Shown one piece after another: positions 28,463 to 36,039 of a DNA stretch of 64,000 bases. The first letter of the stretch is position 1. The number at the start of each line of letters is the position of its first letter. The notes below the pieces were generated by a model that saw nothing but the letters and a program-made list of their open reading frames with translations, had not been told where the DNA came from and made no database searches. The stretch lies in the NCBI RefSeq assembly GCF_003604215.1, contig NZ_QXGS01000007.1:1-64000 (forward strand), given 5' to 3'. The position numbers were made by a program, and so were the translations under genes. This stretch comes from Teichococcus vastitatis (GTDB lineage Bacteria; Pseudomonadota; Alphaproteobacteria; Acetobacterales; Acetobacteraceae).

Positions 28463-29855
28463 GTCCCGCCCGCTGATCGGCCGCAGCATTCGCCGGCTGC
28501 GCCAGGAACAGAAGCTGACGCAGCAGGCCCTAGCCGCGCGGCTGGGTATTTCCGCCAGCTATCTGAACCTGATCGAGCATGATCAGCGCGGCGTCACGGC
28601 GGCGCTGCTGATCAAGCTCGGGCATCATCTTCAGGTCGATCTGGCGGCACTGTCCGGCAGCGAGGAGCGGCAGACCGAGAGCCACCTGCGGGAAGTGTTC
28701 CGCGATCCCGCGTTGGGGCTGGAGGCGGTGCCGGAGGAGGAATTGCAGGCGCTGGCCGGCAGCGCTCCCAACGCGGCGCGCGCCGTGCTGGCGCTGTACC
28801 GCGCCTGGCGCGTGGCGCGGGAGGATTCCAGCGGCATCGCCCTGCCCAGCGGCCGGCTGATGATGCTGCCATCGGAGGAAGCACGCGACTTCTTCGGCAA
28901 CCACGCCAATCATTTCGCCCGGCTGGAGGAGGTGGCGGAAGCCATCGGCCGTGAGCTCGGCGCCGCGCCCGCCGAGCTGAACCACGCGATTGCCGAGCGT
29001 TTGCGCCACCGCCACGCGGTGCATGTGCGCGTCGGCCCGCTGGATGGCGCGCTGCGCCGCTACGATCCGGCGAGCCGCATCCTGGATTTGTCGGAATTCC
29101 TGCCCCGCGAGAGCCGCGGCTTCCAGATGGCCTTTCAGCTGATGCTGCTGGAAGCGCGCGACGCGGTGGAAGCGCTGCTCGATCCCGCCCCCAGCACGCA
29201 GGAAGCCGCAGCGCTGATCCGCATCGGCCTGCTGAACTACGCCGCCGGGGCGCTGCTGATGCCGTATGCGGCGTTCCTCGCCGCCGCCACCGCGCTGCGC
29301 TACGACCTCGACCTGCTGGCCGCGCGCTTCGGCGTGTCGTTCGAGCAGGTGGCGCACCGCGTGTCCACCCTGCAGCGCGACGGCGCGCGCGGCGTGCCGT
29401 TCTTCTTTCTGCGCGTCGATCCGGCCGGCAATGTGGACAAGCGCTTCTCGGCGGCCGGCTTTCCGTTTGCCCGCTTCGGCGGTTCCTGCCCGCGCTGGGT
29501 GCCGCACACTGCCTTCGCCACGCCCGGCAGCATGCGCGTGCAGCTGGCCGAGCTGCCGGACGGTGCCGCCTTTCTCTGCTTCGCCCGCACCACGGCCGGC
29601 CCGGCGCTGCGCTGGGGCGAGCCATTGCCGGTGCACGTCGTCGCCATGGGCTGCGACCTCGGCCGCGCCGCCGAGGTGGTGTATGCCGACGGGCTGGACA
29701 TGGCACGGGCGCGCACCGGCATCGGCCTGTCCTGTCGGCTTTGCGACCGGGAGGATTGCCGCTCCCGCGCCTTTCCGCCGCTGGAGCACCGGCTGGCGCT
29801 GGACCCGCTGGAGGAAAGCGCCGTGCCGTGGCGGTTCAGCAAGCCGGGGCACTGA
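28461..29855 (+). CDS. ScfR/RamB-type short-chain acyl-CoA-responsive regulator
   Basis: A 464-residue regulator. It has an N-terminal XRE-type HTH (residues about 8-62, with LTQQALAARLGISASYLNLIEHDQRG), an IrrE/ImmA-like middle region, and a C-terminal DUF2083 domain ending in a Cys cluster, LSCRLCDREDCRSRAFP. Family members such as mycobacterial and corynebacterial RamB control acetate and glyoxylate-cycle genes, and related alphaproteobacterial proteins sense acyl-CoA. Its divergent placement next to isocitrate lyase fits that role closely. The ATG lacks a good ribosome site (see the GTAAA repeats). Confidence 0.87.
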   Translation: MSRPLIGRSIRRLRQEQKLTQQALAARLGISASYLNLIEHDQRGVTAALLIKLGHHLQVDLAALSGSEERQTESHLREVFRDPALGLEAVPEEELQALAGSAPNAARAVLALYRAWRVAREDSSGIALPSGRLMMLPSEEARDFFGNHANHFARLEEVAEAIGRELGAAPAELNHAIAERLRHRHAVHVRVGPLDGALRRYDPASRILDLSEFLPRESRGFQMAFQLMLLEARDAVEALLDPAPSTQEAAALIRIGLLNYAAGALLMPYAAFLAAATALRYDLDLLAARFGVSFEQVAHRVSTLQRDGARGVPFFFLRVDPAGNVDKRFSAAGFPFARFGGSCPRWVPHTAFATPGSMRVQLAELPDGAAFLCFARTTAGPALRWGEPLPVHVVAMGCDLGRAAEVVYADGLDMARARTGIGLSCRLCDREDCRSRAFPPLEHRLALDPLEESAVPWRFSKPGH

Positions 29856-29971
29856 ACCCTGCGGCCGGCGCTTCTTTTTGACGGGCAGCGGCAGCCTTCC
29901 CGCTCGCGCCCGCGTTTCTCTATGGCCACAGGCGTGAACGCCTGCGAAGCACAAGAACGAGGAGAACGCCC

Positions 29972-30316
29972 ATGAGAACCACGACCGCGGGTTTGGCGCT
30001 GCTCGCCGCGTTGCTCACCGCCCCGGCCATCGGAATGGCGCAGTCGTCGCAAGGATCCTCCGGCCAGACGCCGCAGGGCAATCTGCAATCTGGCGCTGCC
30101 ATGAACGATGCGCAGCGGCGTTCCTCCGGAACGCCGGACTCGGGCACCGCGACCCAGCCACCGTCGCAGACCCACAGCCCGCGCCCCTCGGGCGCGGCCA
30201 ACACCCCGGCGCGTCAGCGCCCGGAAGGCAATCTGGGGTCGGGCGCGGCGATGACCGGCTCGCAAAGGCAGTCCACCGGCGCGCCGGCCACCGGCGGAGC
30301 CCCGCCGGCGCGCTGA
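29972..30316 (+). CDS. Small secreted low-complexity protein with two 22-residue repeats
   Basis: A 114-residue protein with a clear signal peptide, MRTTTAGLALLAALLTAPAI, cleaved near GMAQ. The mature part is rich in Ser, Gly, Pro, Gln and Thr. A 22-residue unit beginning P(Q/E)GNL and containing SGAAM and QR occurs at residues 34-55 and 84-105, exactly 50 residues apart. GAGGAG precedes the ATG at 29972. No family is recognised. It is predicted to be periplasmic or extracellular and unstructured. It stands alone, bounded downstream by a hairpin. Confidence 0.7.
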   Translation: MRTTTAGLALLAALLTAPAIGMAQSSQGSSGQTPQGNLQSGAAMNDAQRRSSGTPDSGTATQPPSQTHSPRPSGAANTPARQRPEGNLGSGAAMTGSQRQSTGAPATGGAPPAR

Positions 30317-30345
30317 GAGTCTCAGGGCGCCGCGGCCCCTGAAAC

Positions 30346-30376
30346 GAGGAAGCCCGCCTGCCGGGCGGGCTTCCTC
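30346..30376 (+). terminator. Strong hairpin, probable terminator of the secreted-protein gene
   Basis: A 13-bp perfect stem (arms 30346-30358 and 30364-30376) with a five-base loop, 29 bases after the stop codon. It lacks a clear T-run. As the only strong structure before the next gene, it probably terminates or stabilises the transcript. Confidence 0.6.
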
Positions 30377-30446
30377 CGCGATGCCTTGCGCAACTTCCCC
30401 CGGACCGGCCCCGGTGTCAGGCTGCCTGGCGGAGGCCCCTGCACCG

Positions 30447-31169
30447 ATGCGCATCCTGCTGCTGAACGGCAACACCGACATGGCCATGACGGAGCGCATG
30501 CTGGCGCTCGGGCGGCAGTCCCTTCCGCGACTCGGCCTGCCGCATCTGGAACTGGTGCCCGCCACCGCCCGCTTCGGCGCCCGCTACATTGCCAGCCGCA
30601 GCGCCGCCGCCATCGCCGGGCACGCGGTGCTCGAGCAGGTGGCCGAGCATGCAGGCAGCGTGGACGCCGTGGCCATCGCCTGCTTCGGCGACCCGGCCTT
30701 GGATGCAGCGCGGGAGCTGACCGGCATCCCGGTGGCGGGCATGGCCGATTCCAGCCTGGACGAGGCCCTGGCCCTGGCCCCCCGCATTGCGCTGCTGACC
30801 GGCGGCACGGCCTGGGTGCCCATGCTGCGGGAATTTGCCGCCTCCCGGGGGCATCCGCCGGACCGGGTGATGGTGCGCGCCGTTGGTCCCACCGGCGACA
30901 TGATCGCGCGGGAGCCGGAACGCGCGATGGACCTGTTGGAGGAGGCCGCCGCGCAGGCGGTGGCCGACGGCGCCGGCGTAGTGGTGCTGGGCGGCGCGGG
31001 GCTTGCCGGATTGGCGCCATGTCTGGCACCGCGCCTGTCCGTGCCGGTGCTGGATAGCCTGGATTGCCTGCTGCGGGGCGCTGCGCGGGCACGGCCGATG
31101 CCGGCGGGGCCAGCGCGCGCGCCCGTGATCGGCCTGGCGCCGGCGCTGGCCGCGCGGCTGGCCCCTTGA
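30447..31169 (+). CDS. Asp/Glu/hydantoin racemase-family protein lacking one catalytic Cys
   Basis: A 240-residue member of the family that includes hydantoin racemase and maleate isomerase-like enzymes, in which two cysteines normally act as acid and base. The first is present in AIACFGDPALDAAREL. At the second site the usual V-L-G-C-A/T-G motif reads VVVLGGAGLAG, with Gly in place of Cys. The ATG at 30447 begins MRILLLNGNTD, the usual family start. Either the protein is inactive as a two-base racemase, or it catalyses a one-Cys reaction such as decarboxylation. Confidence 0.75.
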   Translation: MRILLLNGNTDMAMTERMLALGRQSLPRLGLPHLELVPATARFGARYIASRSAAAIAGHAVLEQVAEHAGSVDAVAIACFGDPALDAARELTGIPVAGMADSSLDEALALAPRIALLTGGTAWVPMLREFAASRGHPPDRVMVRAVGPTGDMIAREPERAMDLLEEAAAQAVADGAGVVVLGGAGLAGLAPCLAPRLSVPVLDSLDCLLRGAARARPMPAGPARAPVIGLAPALAARLAP

Positions 31170-31200
31170 CCCTGGCGCCGGAAGCCGCCCCCATGGCGGC

Positions 31201-31638
31201 ATGAGCAAGATCATCCCGGGCGAGCATTCCGCCCCCTATCACGACCTGATCGGCATGCACCTGGAGGAATGGCGCGACGGCTTCGCCCGCCTCTATTGCG
31301 AGCTTGGCGAGCAGCACATGAACCGCAGCAACATCGTCCACGGCGGCGTGCTGTTGTCGATGATTGATCAGGCGGCCGGCTATGCCGGACTGTGGTGCAG
31401 CGTGCCGGGCAACACCCGCAAGGCGGTCACCATCGACCTGGATTGCCGCTTCACCGGCCAGGTGAAAGGCGGCCGCATCGTGGCCGAGGCGAAGATGGTG
31501 TCGCGCGGCCGGAATATCTTCTTCGTGCGCACCGAGGTGTTCGATGAAGGCGGCACCCTGGTCGCCTTCGGCGCTTCCACGCATCGCTGGCGTGCCGGCA
31601 GCGAGACGGTGGAGGGCAGCCCTTCAGCCGAGGCGTAG
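31201..31638 (+). CDS. PaaI-family hotdog thioesterase
   Basis: A 145-residue hotdog-fold acyl-CoA thioesterase. It has the catalytic loop NIVHGGVLLSMIDQAAGYAG and the later strand AVTIDLDCRFTGQVKGGRIVAEA, both typical of PaaI/YbgC-like thioesterases. It hydrolyses acyl-CoA thioesters; the acyl group is unknown. It starts about 30 bases after the racemase-like gene and may be co-transcribed with it. Confidence 0.88.
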   Translation: MSKIIPGEHSAPYHDLIGMHLEEWRDGFARLYCELGEQHMNRSNIVHGGVLLSMIDQAAGYAGLWCSVPGNTRKAVTIDLDCRFTGQVKGGRIVAEAKMVSRGRNIFFVRTEVFDEGGTLVAFGASTHRWRAGSETVEGSPSAEA

Positions 31639-31674
31639 TTCCGGCTCAGGGCTTCGGGCGAGGCACCGGCGGTG

Positions 31675-31692
31675 GCGGGCTCCCCAGCCCGC
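31675..31692. terminator. Hairpin between convergent genes
   Basis: A 7-bp stem GCGGGCT / AGCCCGC with a CCCC loop lies between the thioesterase gene and a convergent small gene. It has no T-run on either strand, so terminator function is only suggested by its position. Confidence 0.3.
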
Positions 31693-31712
31693 TCCCGGTC
31701 CGGCGTCCGGTA

Positions 31713-31874
31713 TCAGCGGTAGCGCCAGTCCTCGGCGTCGGTCGCCGGGATCTCGGCCACGGCGTCGCTCAGCACCACGGACAACAGCTGGGCCGGGGTG
31801 GTGCCCATGGCCGTGGCGGTTTCTTCGATGGCTTCGGCAAGTTCGTCCGGCAACTCGATGGTCATCTCGGTCAT
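31713..31874 (-). CDS. Small ribbon-helix-helix-like protein
   Basis: A 53-residue protein starting MTEMTIELPDELAEAIEETA. The pattern of a beta strand then two helices (TIELPDELAEAIEETATAMG, then TPAQLLSVVLSDAVAEI) resembles RHH DNA-binding domains of antitoxin type. No toxin gene lies beside it, so this may be an orphan regulator. The ATG at 31874 is favoured because the upstream extension is not homologous-looking. It is preceded by only a weak ribosome site. Confidence 0.5.
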   Translation of the reverse strand: MTEMTIELPDELAEAIEETATAMGTTPAQLLSVVLSDAVAEIPATDAEDWRYR

Positions 31875-31976
31875 GGGGGAGGGCCCGCTTCCTGTTTTAG
31901 CAGCAAGCACAGAACGCGCCGGGCAGGGCTTGGATGCGGCAACAATGCTCCTGCCCGGGATTTTGCCGCGGAGTAC

Positions 31977-32564
31977 TCAGCCGGGCAGCGCGGCCTGCTC
32001 CATCCGCTGCCAGCCGCACAACAGGGCGCGGTCGCTGCGCCGGAAGGCGAACAGGTTGCCGCCGCCGCGCCCGGGCTGGTCGGCGTCGCGGCCGATCGGG
32101 CGCCCCGCCAGGTGGCACAGCAGCAGCGCCCCCACCGCACCATGCGCCACGATCAGCACGTCGCCGGGCGGCGCCTCCAGCGCCTGCTCCACCGCCGCCA
32201 CCATGCGCGACTGGGCGTCCGCGGCGCGTTCCCAGCCGCGGATGCTGGCTTCGGGCTGGGCGAAGAAGGCGTCGGCGACGCGCTCGAACTCCTCGGGCGG
32301 CAGGTATCCGGTGGCGGAGCGGTCATTCTCTCCCAGGCCGGGGATCACCCGCGGCTCCAGGCCGAGCTGCGCCGCCACCACGCCGGCGGTATCGCGCGCC
32401 TTTCGCTCGGCACTGCTGACGATGTGGCGGATCCCGCCGATCCAGGGGCGTTCCAGCAGCGCCCGCATGCGTGCCAGGCCGACATCGGACAGCCTCCAAT
32501 CCGGCACCGGGATGGCGGGGTCGATCGCCACCTCAGGGTGGGTCAGCAGGATGGCGCGGCTCAT
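31977..32564 (-). CDS. Histidine phosphatase-superfamily protein with altered RHG motif
   Basis: A 195-residue member of the phosphoglycerate-mutase-like superfamily. The catalytic His is in LLTHPEV, where the canonical R-H-G has become T-H-P. The SSAERKARDTA arginine region, ENDRSATGY and the second histidine in IVAHGAVGALL are retained. The Arg next to the nucleophilic His normally binds phosphate, so activity may differ from canonical phosphatases. The start overlaps the MFS stop in ATGA, making it the last gene of the lptF-to-MFS run. Confidence 0.78.
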   Translation of the reverse strand: MSRAILLTHPEVAIDPAIPVPDWRLSDVGLARMRALLERPWIGGIRHIVSSAERKARDTAGVVAAQLGLEPRVIPGLGENDRSATGYLPPEEFERVADAFFAQPEASIRGWERAADAQSRMVAAVEQALEAPPGDVLIVAHGAVGALLLCHLAGRPIGRDADQPGRGGGNLFAFRRSDRALLCGWQRMEQAALPG

Positions 32565-33823
32565 GCAGGGGACCTAGTGTGGACGGTGAGCAGGATGGCC
32601 CCGCCAAGCGTCAGGAAGCCCAGCACGGTGGCCATGCCGGCCTGCTGGCTGCCGCTGGCGGCGGTGACGCCGGCCAGCACCGCCGGGCCCAGGAAGCCGG
32701 TGATCCGGCCGGACAGGGCAAACAGGCCGAAATGCGCCGTGACGTCCCGGGGCGGAGCCAGCGCCGCCATGAAGGAGCGGCTGGCCGATTGCGCCGGCCC
32801 CATGAACAGCCCCAGCACCAGGGCCAGGGCCCAGAAGGCGGTTTTGCTGTCCACCAGCACCAGGGCAGTGCCCACGGCGATGATCGCCGCCAGCGACACC
32901 AGCACGGTGTTGCGGGCGCCGAGCAGCCGGTCCTCCAGCAGCCCGATCGCGGCGGCGCCCAGCCCGGCAGTGATGTTCAAGGCGATACCGAACATCAGGA
33001 TCTCCTCGAACGCCATGCCGTGGCGGCCGGCGGCGTAGATGGCGCCGAAGGCGAACAAGGTGTTCAGCCCGTCAGTGTAGAACAGCCTCGCCAGAAGAAA
33101 GCGGCCCATGGCGGGATTGCGCGGCAGGCCGCGCAACAACCGGCCGATCTCGCTCAGCCCGCGACGGATCGCGTCGCCCCAGGAGGGGCGCGGCGGCGGC
33201 GGGTCGGGCAGGGCCAGCAGCACCGGCCAGCCGAAGCCGATCATCCACACCGCCACCAGCACGGCGGTGGCGCGCACATGCTCGGCCGCGGCGCGGTCCA
33301 GGCCGAAGGGCGAGGGGTCAGGCTGCACCAGGGCGAACAGCGCCACCAGCAGGCAGCCCAGCCCGCCGGCATAGCCGAGGCCCCAGGCCAGACCGGACAC
33401 GCGGCCCAGCTTTTCCGGCGGCGCCACGCTGGGCAGCATGGCGTTGTAGAACACCGTGCCCAGCTCGAACCCCACCGTGGCGACGCCGACGCAGCACAGT
33501 GCCCACAGGGTGGAGCCCGGCCCCGGCGTGGCGAACCAGATCATCCCGGTGGCGATCGCGGTCACCACGGTGCAGCACAGCAGCATGAAGCGCCGCCGCC
33601 CGCCGGCATCGGCCACCGCCCCCAGCGCAGGCGACAGCAGCGCGATGGCGATGCCGGCCGCGGCCTGCATCCAGCCCCATTGCGCCTGCCCGGTGGCCGG
33701 ATCGGCGGCGATGCCCTGGGTGAAATAGGCGGCGATCACGAAGGTGGAAACCACGGTGGGAAAGGCGCTGTTGGCCCAGTCATACAGGGCCCAGGCGAAA
33801 ACCTTTCCCCGCCCCGCCATCAT
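32561..33823 (-). CDS. MFS transporter, UMF1/Atg22-like
   Basis: A 420-residue permease with twelve predicted helices. The start MMAGRGKVFAWALYDWANSAF contains the YDWANSA motif characteristic of the UMF1/Atg22 group, and GPAQSASRSFMA follows later. Substrates of bacterial members are unknown. The ATG at 33823 overlaps the rsmA stop in ATGA, and its own stop overlaps the next gene in the same way, so it is firmly part of this operon. Confidence 0.87.
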   Translation of the reverse strand: MMAGRGKVFAWALYDWANSAFPTVVSTFVIAAYFTQGIAADPATGQAQWGWMQAAAGIAIALLSPALGAVADAGGRRRFMLLCCTVVTAIATGMIWFATPGPGSTLWALCCVGVATVGFELGTVFYNAMLPSVAPPEKLGRVSGLAWGLGYAGGLGCLLVALFALVQPDPSPFGLDRAAAEHVRATAVLVAVWMIGFGWPVLLALPDPPPPRPSWGDAIRRGLSEIGRLLRGLPRNPAMGRFLLARLFYTDGLNTLFAFGAIYAAGRHGMAFEEILMFGIALNITAGLGAAAIGLLEDRLLGARNTVLVSLAAIIAVGTALVLVDSKTAFWALALVLGLFMGPAQSASRSFMAALAPPRDVTAHFGLFALSGRITGFLGPAVLAGVTAASGSQQAGMATVLGFLTLGGAILLTVHTRSPA

Positions 33824-34686
33824 CCGGCGCGGGCCAGCAGCTGCCGGGCCAGCGACTCGAACTCGGCAACGGACAGCGTCTCCGCCCGCCGCGTGCCATC
33901 CAGCCCGGCGCCGCCGAGCAGGGCCTCCGCCTCGCCCAACGATTTGAGGCTGGAGCGCAGCATCTTGCGGCGCTGCCCGAACGCCGCCGCCGTCACCTTC
34001 TCCAGCGCCGCCATCAATGCCGGATCGGGCGCCTCGGCGTGCGGCACGAGGTGGACGATGGCCGACCACACCTTGGGCGGCGGCGAAAAGGCGCCCGGCG
34101 GCAGGCGCATCGCCATGCGGCAGTGGCAGCGGAACTGCGACAACACCGCGAGCCGCCCGTAATGCTCCGTGTCGGGGGCGGCGACGATGCGCTCGGCCAC
34201 CTCCTGCTGGAACATCAGGGTCAGGCTCTCGAACAGCCGGGCCTGGTGCAGCCAACCGATGAGCAGGGGCGTGCCGACATTGTAGGGCAGGTTGGCCACC
34301 ACCTTGCGCGGCGCCGGCAGCAGCATCTCCGGATCGATGCGCAGCGCGTCGCCCTCGACGATCCGCAGGCGGCCGGGATGCGCGGCCGAGAGTTCCTCCA
34401 GCGCGGCGATGGCGCGCCGGTCCAGCTCCACCGCCACCACGGCGGCGGCCGGGCTGTCCAGCAGCGCGCGGGTCAGGCCGCCGGGGCCAGGACCGACTTC
34501 CAGCACCTGCCGCCCGTCCAGCGGCGCGGCTAGGGCGGCGATGCGGCCGCACAGCGTGGCATCCAGCAGGAAATGCTGGCCGAGCGACTTGCGCGGCGCC
34601 AGCCCGTGCCGGGCGACAACATCGGAGAGCGGCGGAAGCAGCCGCTCAGCTCCGCATCTCGATCGAGGCGCGGCGGCGCAGGTCAC
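33820..34686 (-). CDS. rsmA: 16S rRNA (adenine(1518)-N6/adenine(1519)-N6)-dimethyltransferase
   Basis: Also called KsgA. It dimethylates two adenines in the 3' loop of 16S rRNA during 30S maturation. The protein has KSLGQHFLLD, the SAM site EVGPGPGGLTRALL, and the target-adenine motif VVANLPYNV. The only in-frame ATG is at 34686, 41 bases inside surA; codons before SDVVARHGL look poorly conserved, so the true start may be a non-ATG codon nearer 34650. pdxA, often between surA and rsmA, is absent here. Confidence 0.92.
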   Translation of the reverse strand: MTCAAAPRSRCGAERLLPPLSDVVARHGLAPRKSLGQHFLLDATLCGRIAALAAPLDGRQVLEVGPGPGGLTRALLDSPAAAVVAVELDRRAIAALEELSAAHPGRLRIVEGDALRIDPEMLLPAPRKVVANLPYNVGTPLLIGWLHQARLFESLTLMFQQEVAERIVAAPDTEHYGRLAVLSQFRCHCRMAMRLPPGAFSPPPKVWSAIVHLVPHAEAPDPALMAALEKVTAAAFGQRRKMLRSSLKSLGEAEALLGGAGLDGTRRAETLSVAEFESLARQLLARAG

Positions 34687-35971
34687 GCTGCAGCTGGCGG
34701 GAGGTCAGCTCGATCCGGTCGCGCAGAATGGCGAGTCGCGCCTGATCCGGCGTCAATTCGGCCATGTTGCGGGTTTCCTTGGAGCAGACCGCGATCACCA
34801 GGACCCCCTCGGGCGTGATCAGCGGCTGGCTGGCGCGGTTCACCGGCAGGCCGGCGACGATGTTGCGCAGCGGCGGCGGCTGCATCGCATCGAGGCGCAA
34901 TGCGCCGCCCGGGTCAGCGGGGCGGTTGCCGCCCTGGGCGGCGGCTTCCACCGCCGGGCAGGCGCGGCCTTCCAGCGCCCGCGCGCGCTCCACTGCCTGG
35001 ACCTGCTGCTGGGTCGGCGCCTGCGGGTCGAGCGGCGTGGCGAAGCCGAAAAAGGCTTGGCGCAGCGTGACCAGCGTGGCCAGGTCCCGTCCCGTTTCGC
35101 GCTTCTGCCGCAGCGTCACGATCTGGAAGCCGCCGGGCACGCGCACCGGGTTGGCGATGGCGCCCTGCGGCATGCGGTTGACCACGTCGGCCACGGCGGG
35201 GTCAAACTCGTCGGCGCGCACCCAGCCCATATCGCCGCCCTGCAGGGCCGTCTGGCTCTGGCTGAACTGGGTGGCGGCGGCCGGAAACGGAACGCCGGCG
35301 CGCAGCTGGCCCACCACGTCATCCACGAAGCGGCGCACCTCGGGCTCGGCGGCCGGATCGTCCACCGGGATGAAGATCTCGGACACAAGGAATTCCGGCT
35401 CGCCGATGCGGGCATTGTGGCCGGCGATGTATTCGTCGACCCGCGCCTGGCTGATCTGCCCCTGGGCGCCGAGCTGCTGGCGCACCAGCCGCGACCAGCC
35501 GATCTGGTTGCGGATCTGGTCGTACAGGGCGCGCGGCTGCACCCCGCTGGCGCGCAGCTGCTGCGCCAGGCCGCCGGAAGGAAGGCCGTTGCGGCTTTCG
35601 ATCTCCGCCACCGCGGCGGCAACATCGGCATCGGCCACGGGAATGCGGCGGCGCTGCACTTCCTGCAGGCGCAGCCGCTCATCGACCAGCAGGCGCGTGA
35701 CCTGCGGCCGCAGCCGGGTCAGCACCTCGGGGGCCGGACCCATGCCGGCGTTCAGCGCGAACAGCCGCGCCCGGTTCGTCACCTCGCTGGCGGTGACGAT
35801 GTCGCCGTTCACCACCGCGACGATGCGGTTGGTTTCGGCGCCGGCCATGCCGCTGGCTCCGGCCGCGGTGCCGCGCTGCGCCCAGGCGGGCGCGGGCGAC
35901 ACCAGCGGCAGCAGGGCCGCCAGGGCCAGGGCGGGGAAAAGGGCGCGGAGGGGGGCGGAGGCGCGTCGCAT
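34646..35971 (-). CDS. surA: Periplasmic chaperone and peptidyl-prolyl isomerase SurA
   Basis: Chaperone that escorts outer-membrane proteins, including LptD, to the BAM complex. The 441-residue precursor has a signal peptide (ALAALLPLVSPAPAWAQ), a SurA N-terminal domain with AVVNGDIVTASEV, and a parvulin-type domain from about residue 175 to 275 (SQTALQGGDMGWV). A second, more degenerate domain follows, and then a C-terminal helix. It lies between lptD and rsmA; 68 bases separate it from the lptD stop. Confidence 0.93.
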   Translation of the reverse strand: MRRASAPLRALFPALALAALLPLVSPAPAWAQRGTAAGASGMAGAETNRIVAVVNGDIVTASEVTNRARLFALNAGMGPAPEVLTRLRPQVTRLLVDERLRLQEVQRRRIPVADADVAAAVAEIESRNGLPSGGLAQQLRASGVQPRALYDQIRNQIGWSRLVRQQLGAQGQISQARVDEYIAGHNARIGEPEFLVSEIFIPVDDPAAEPEVRRFVDDVVGQLRAGVPFPAAATQFSQSQTALQGGDMGWVRADEFDPAVADVVNRMPQGAIANPVRVPGGFQIVTLRQKRETGRDLATLVTLRQAFFGFATPLDPQAPTQQQVQAVERARALEGRACPAVEAAAQGGNRPADPGGALRLDAMQPPPLRNIVAGLPVNRASQPLITPEGVLVIAVCSKETRNMAELTPDQARLAILRDRIELTSRQLQRDLRRRASIEMRS

Positions 35972-36039
35972 GGCCCGTTTCCTAATGCAGATCCGGCCAA
36001 ACGGAAACCGGCCAGCGCGGCAGCCGCGCCGGCCGGTGC

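Noticed and set aside
31713-31976. A toxin-antitoxin pair based on the small RHH-like protein
   Set aside because: No toxin-sized reading frame with coding character lies beside it; the next gene is a phosphatase-like protein of the lpt operon.
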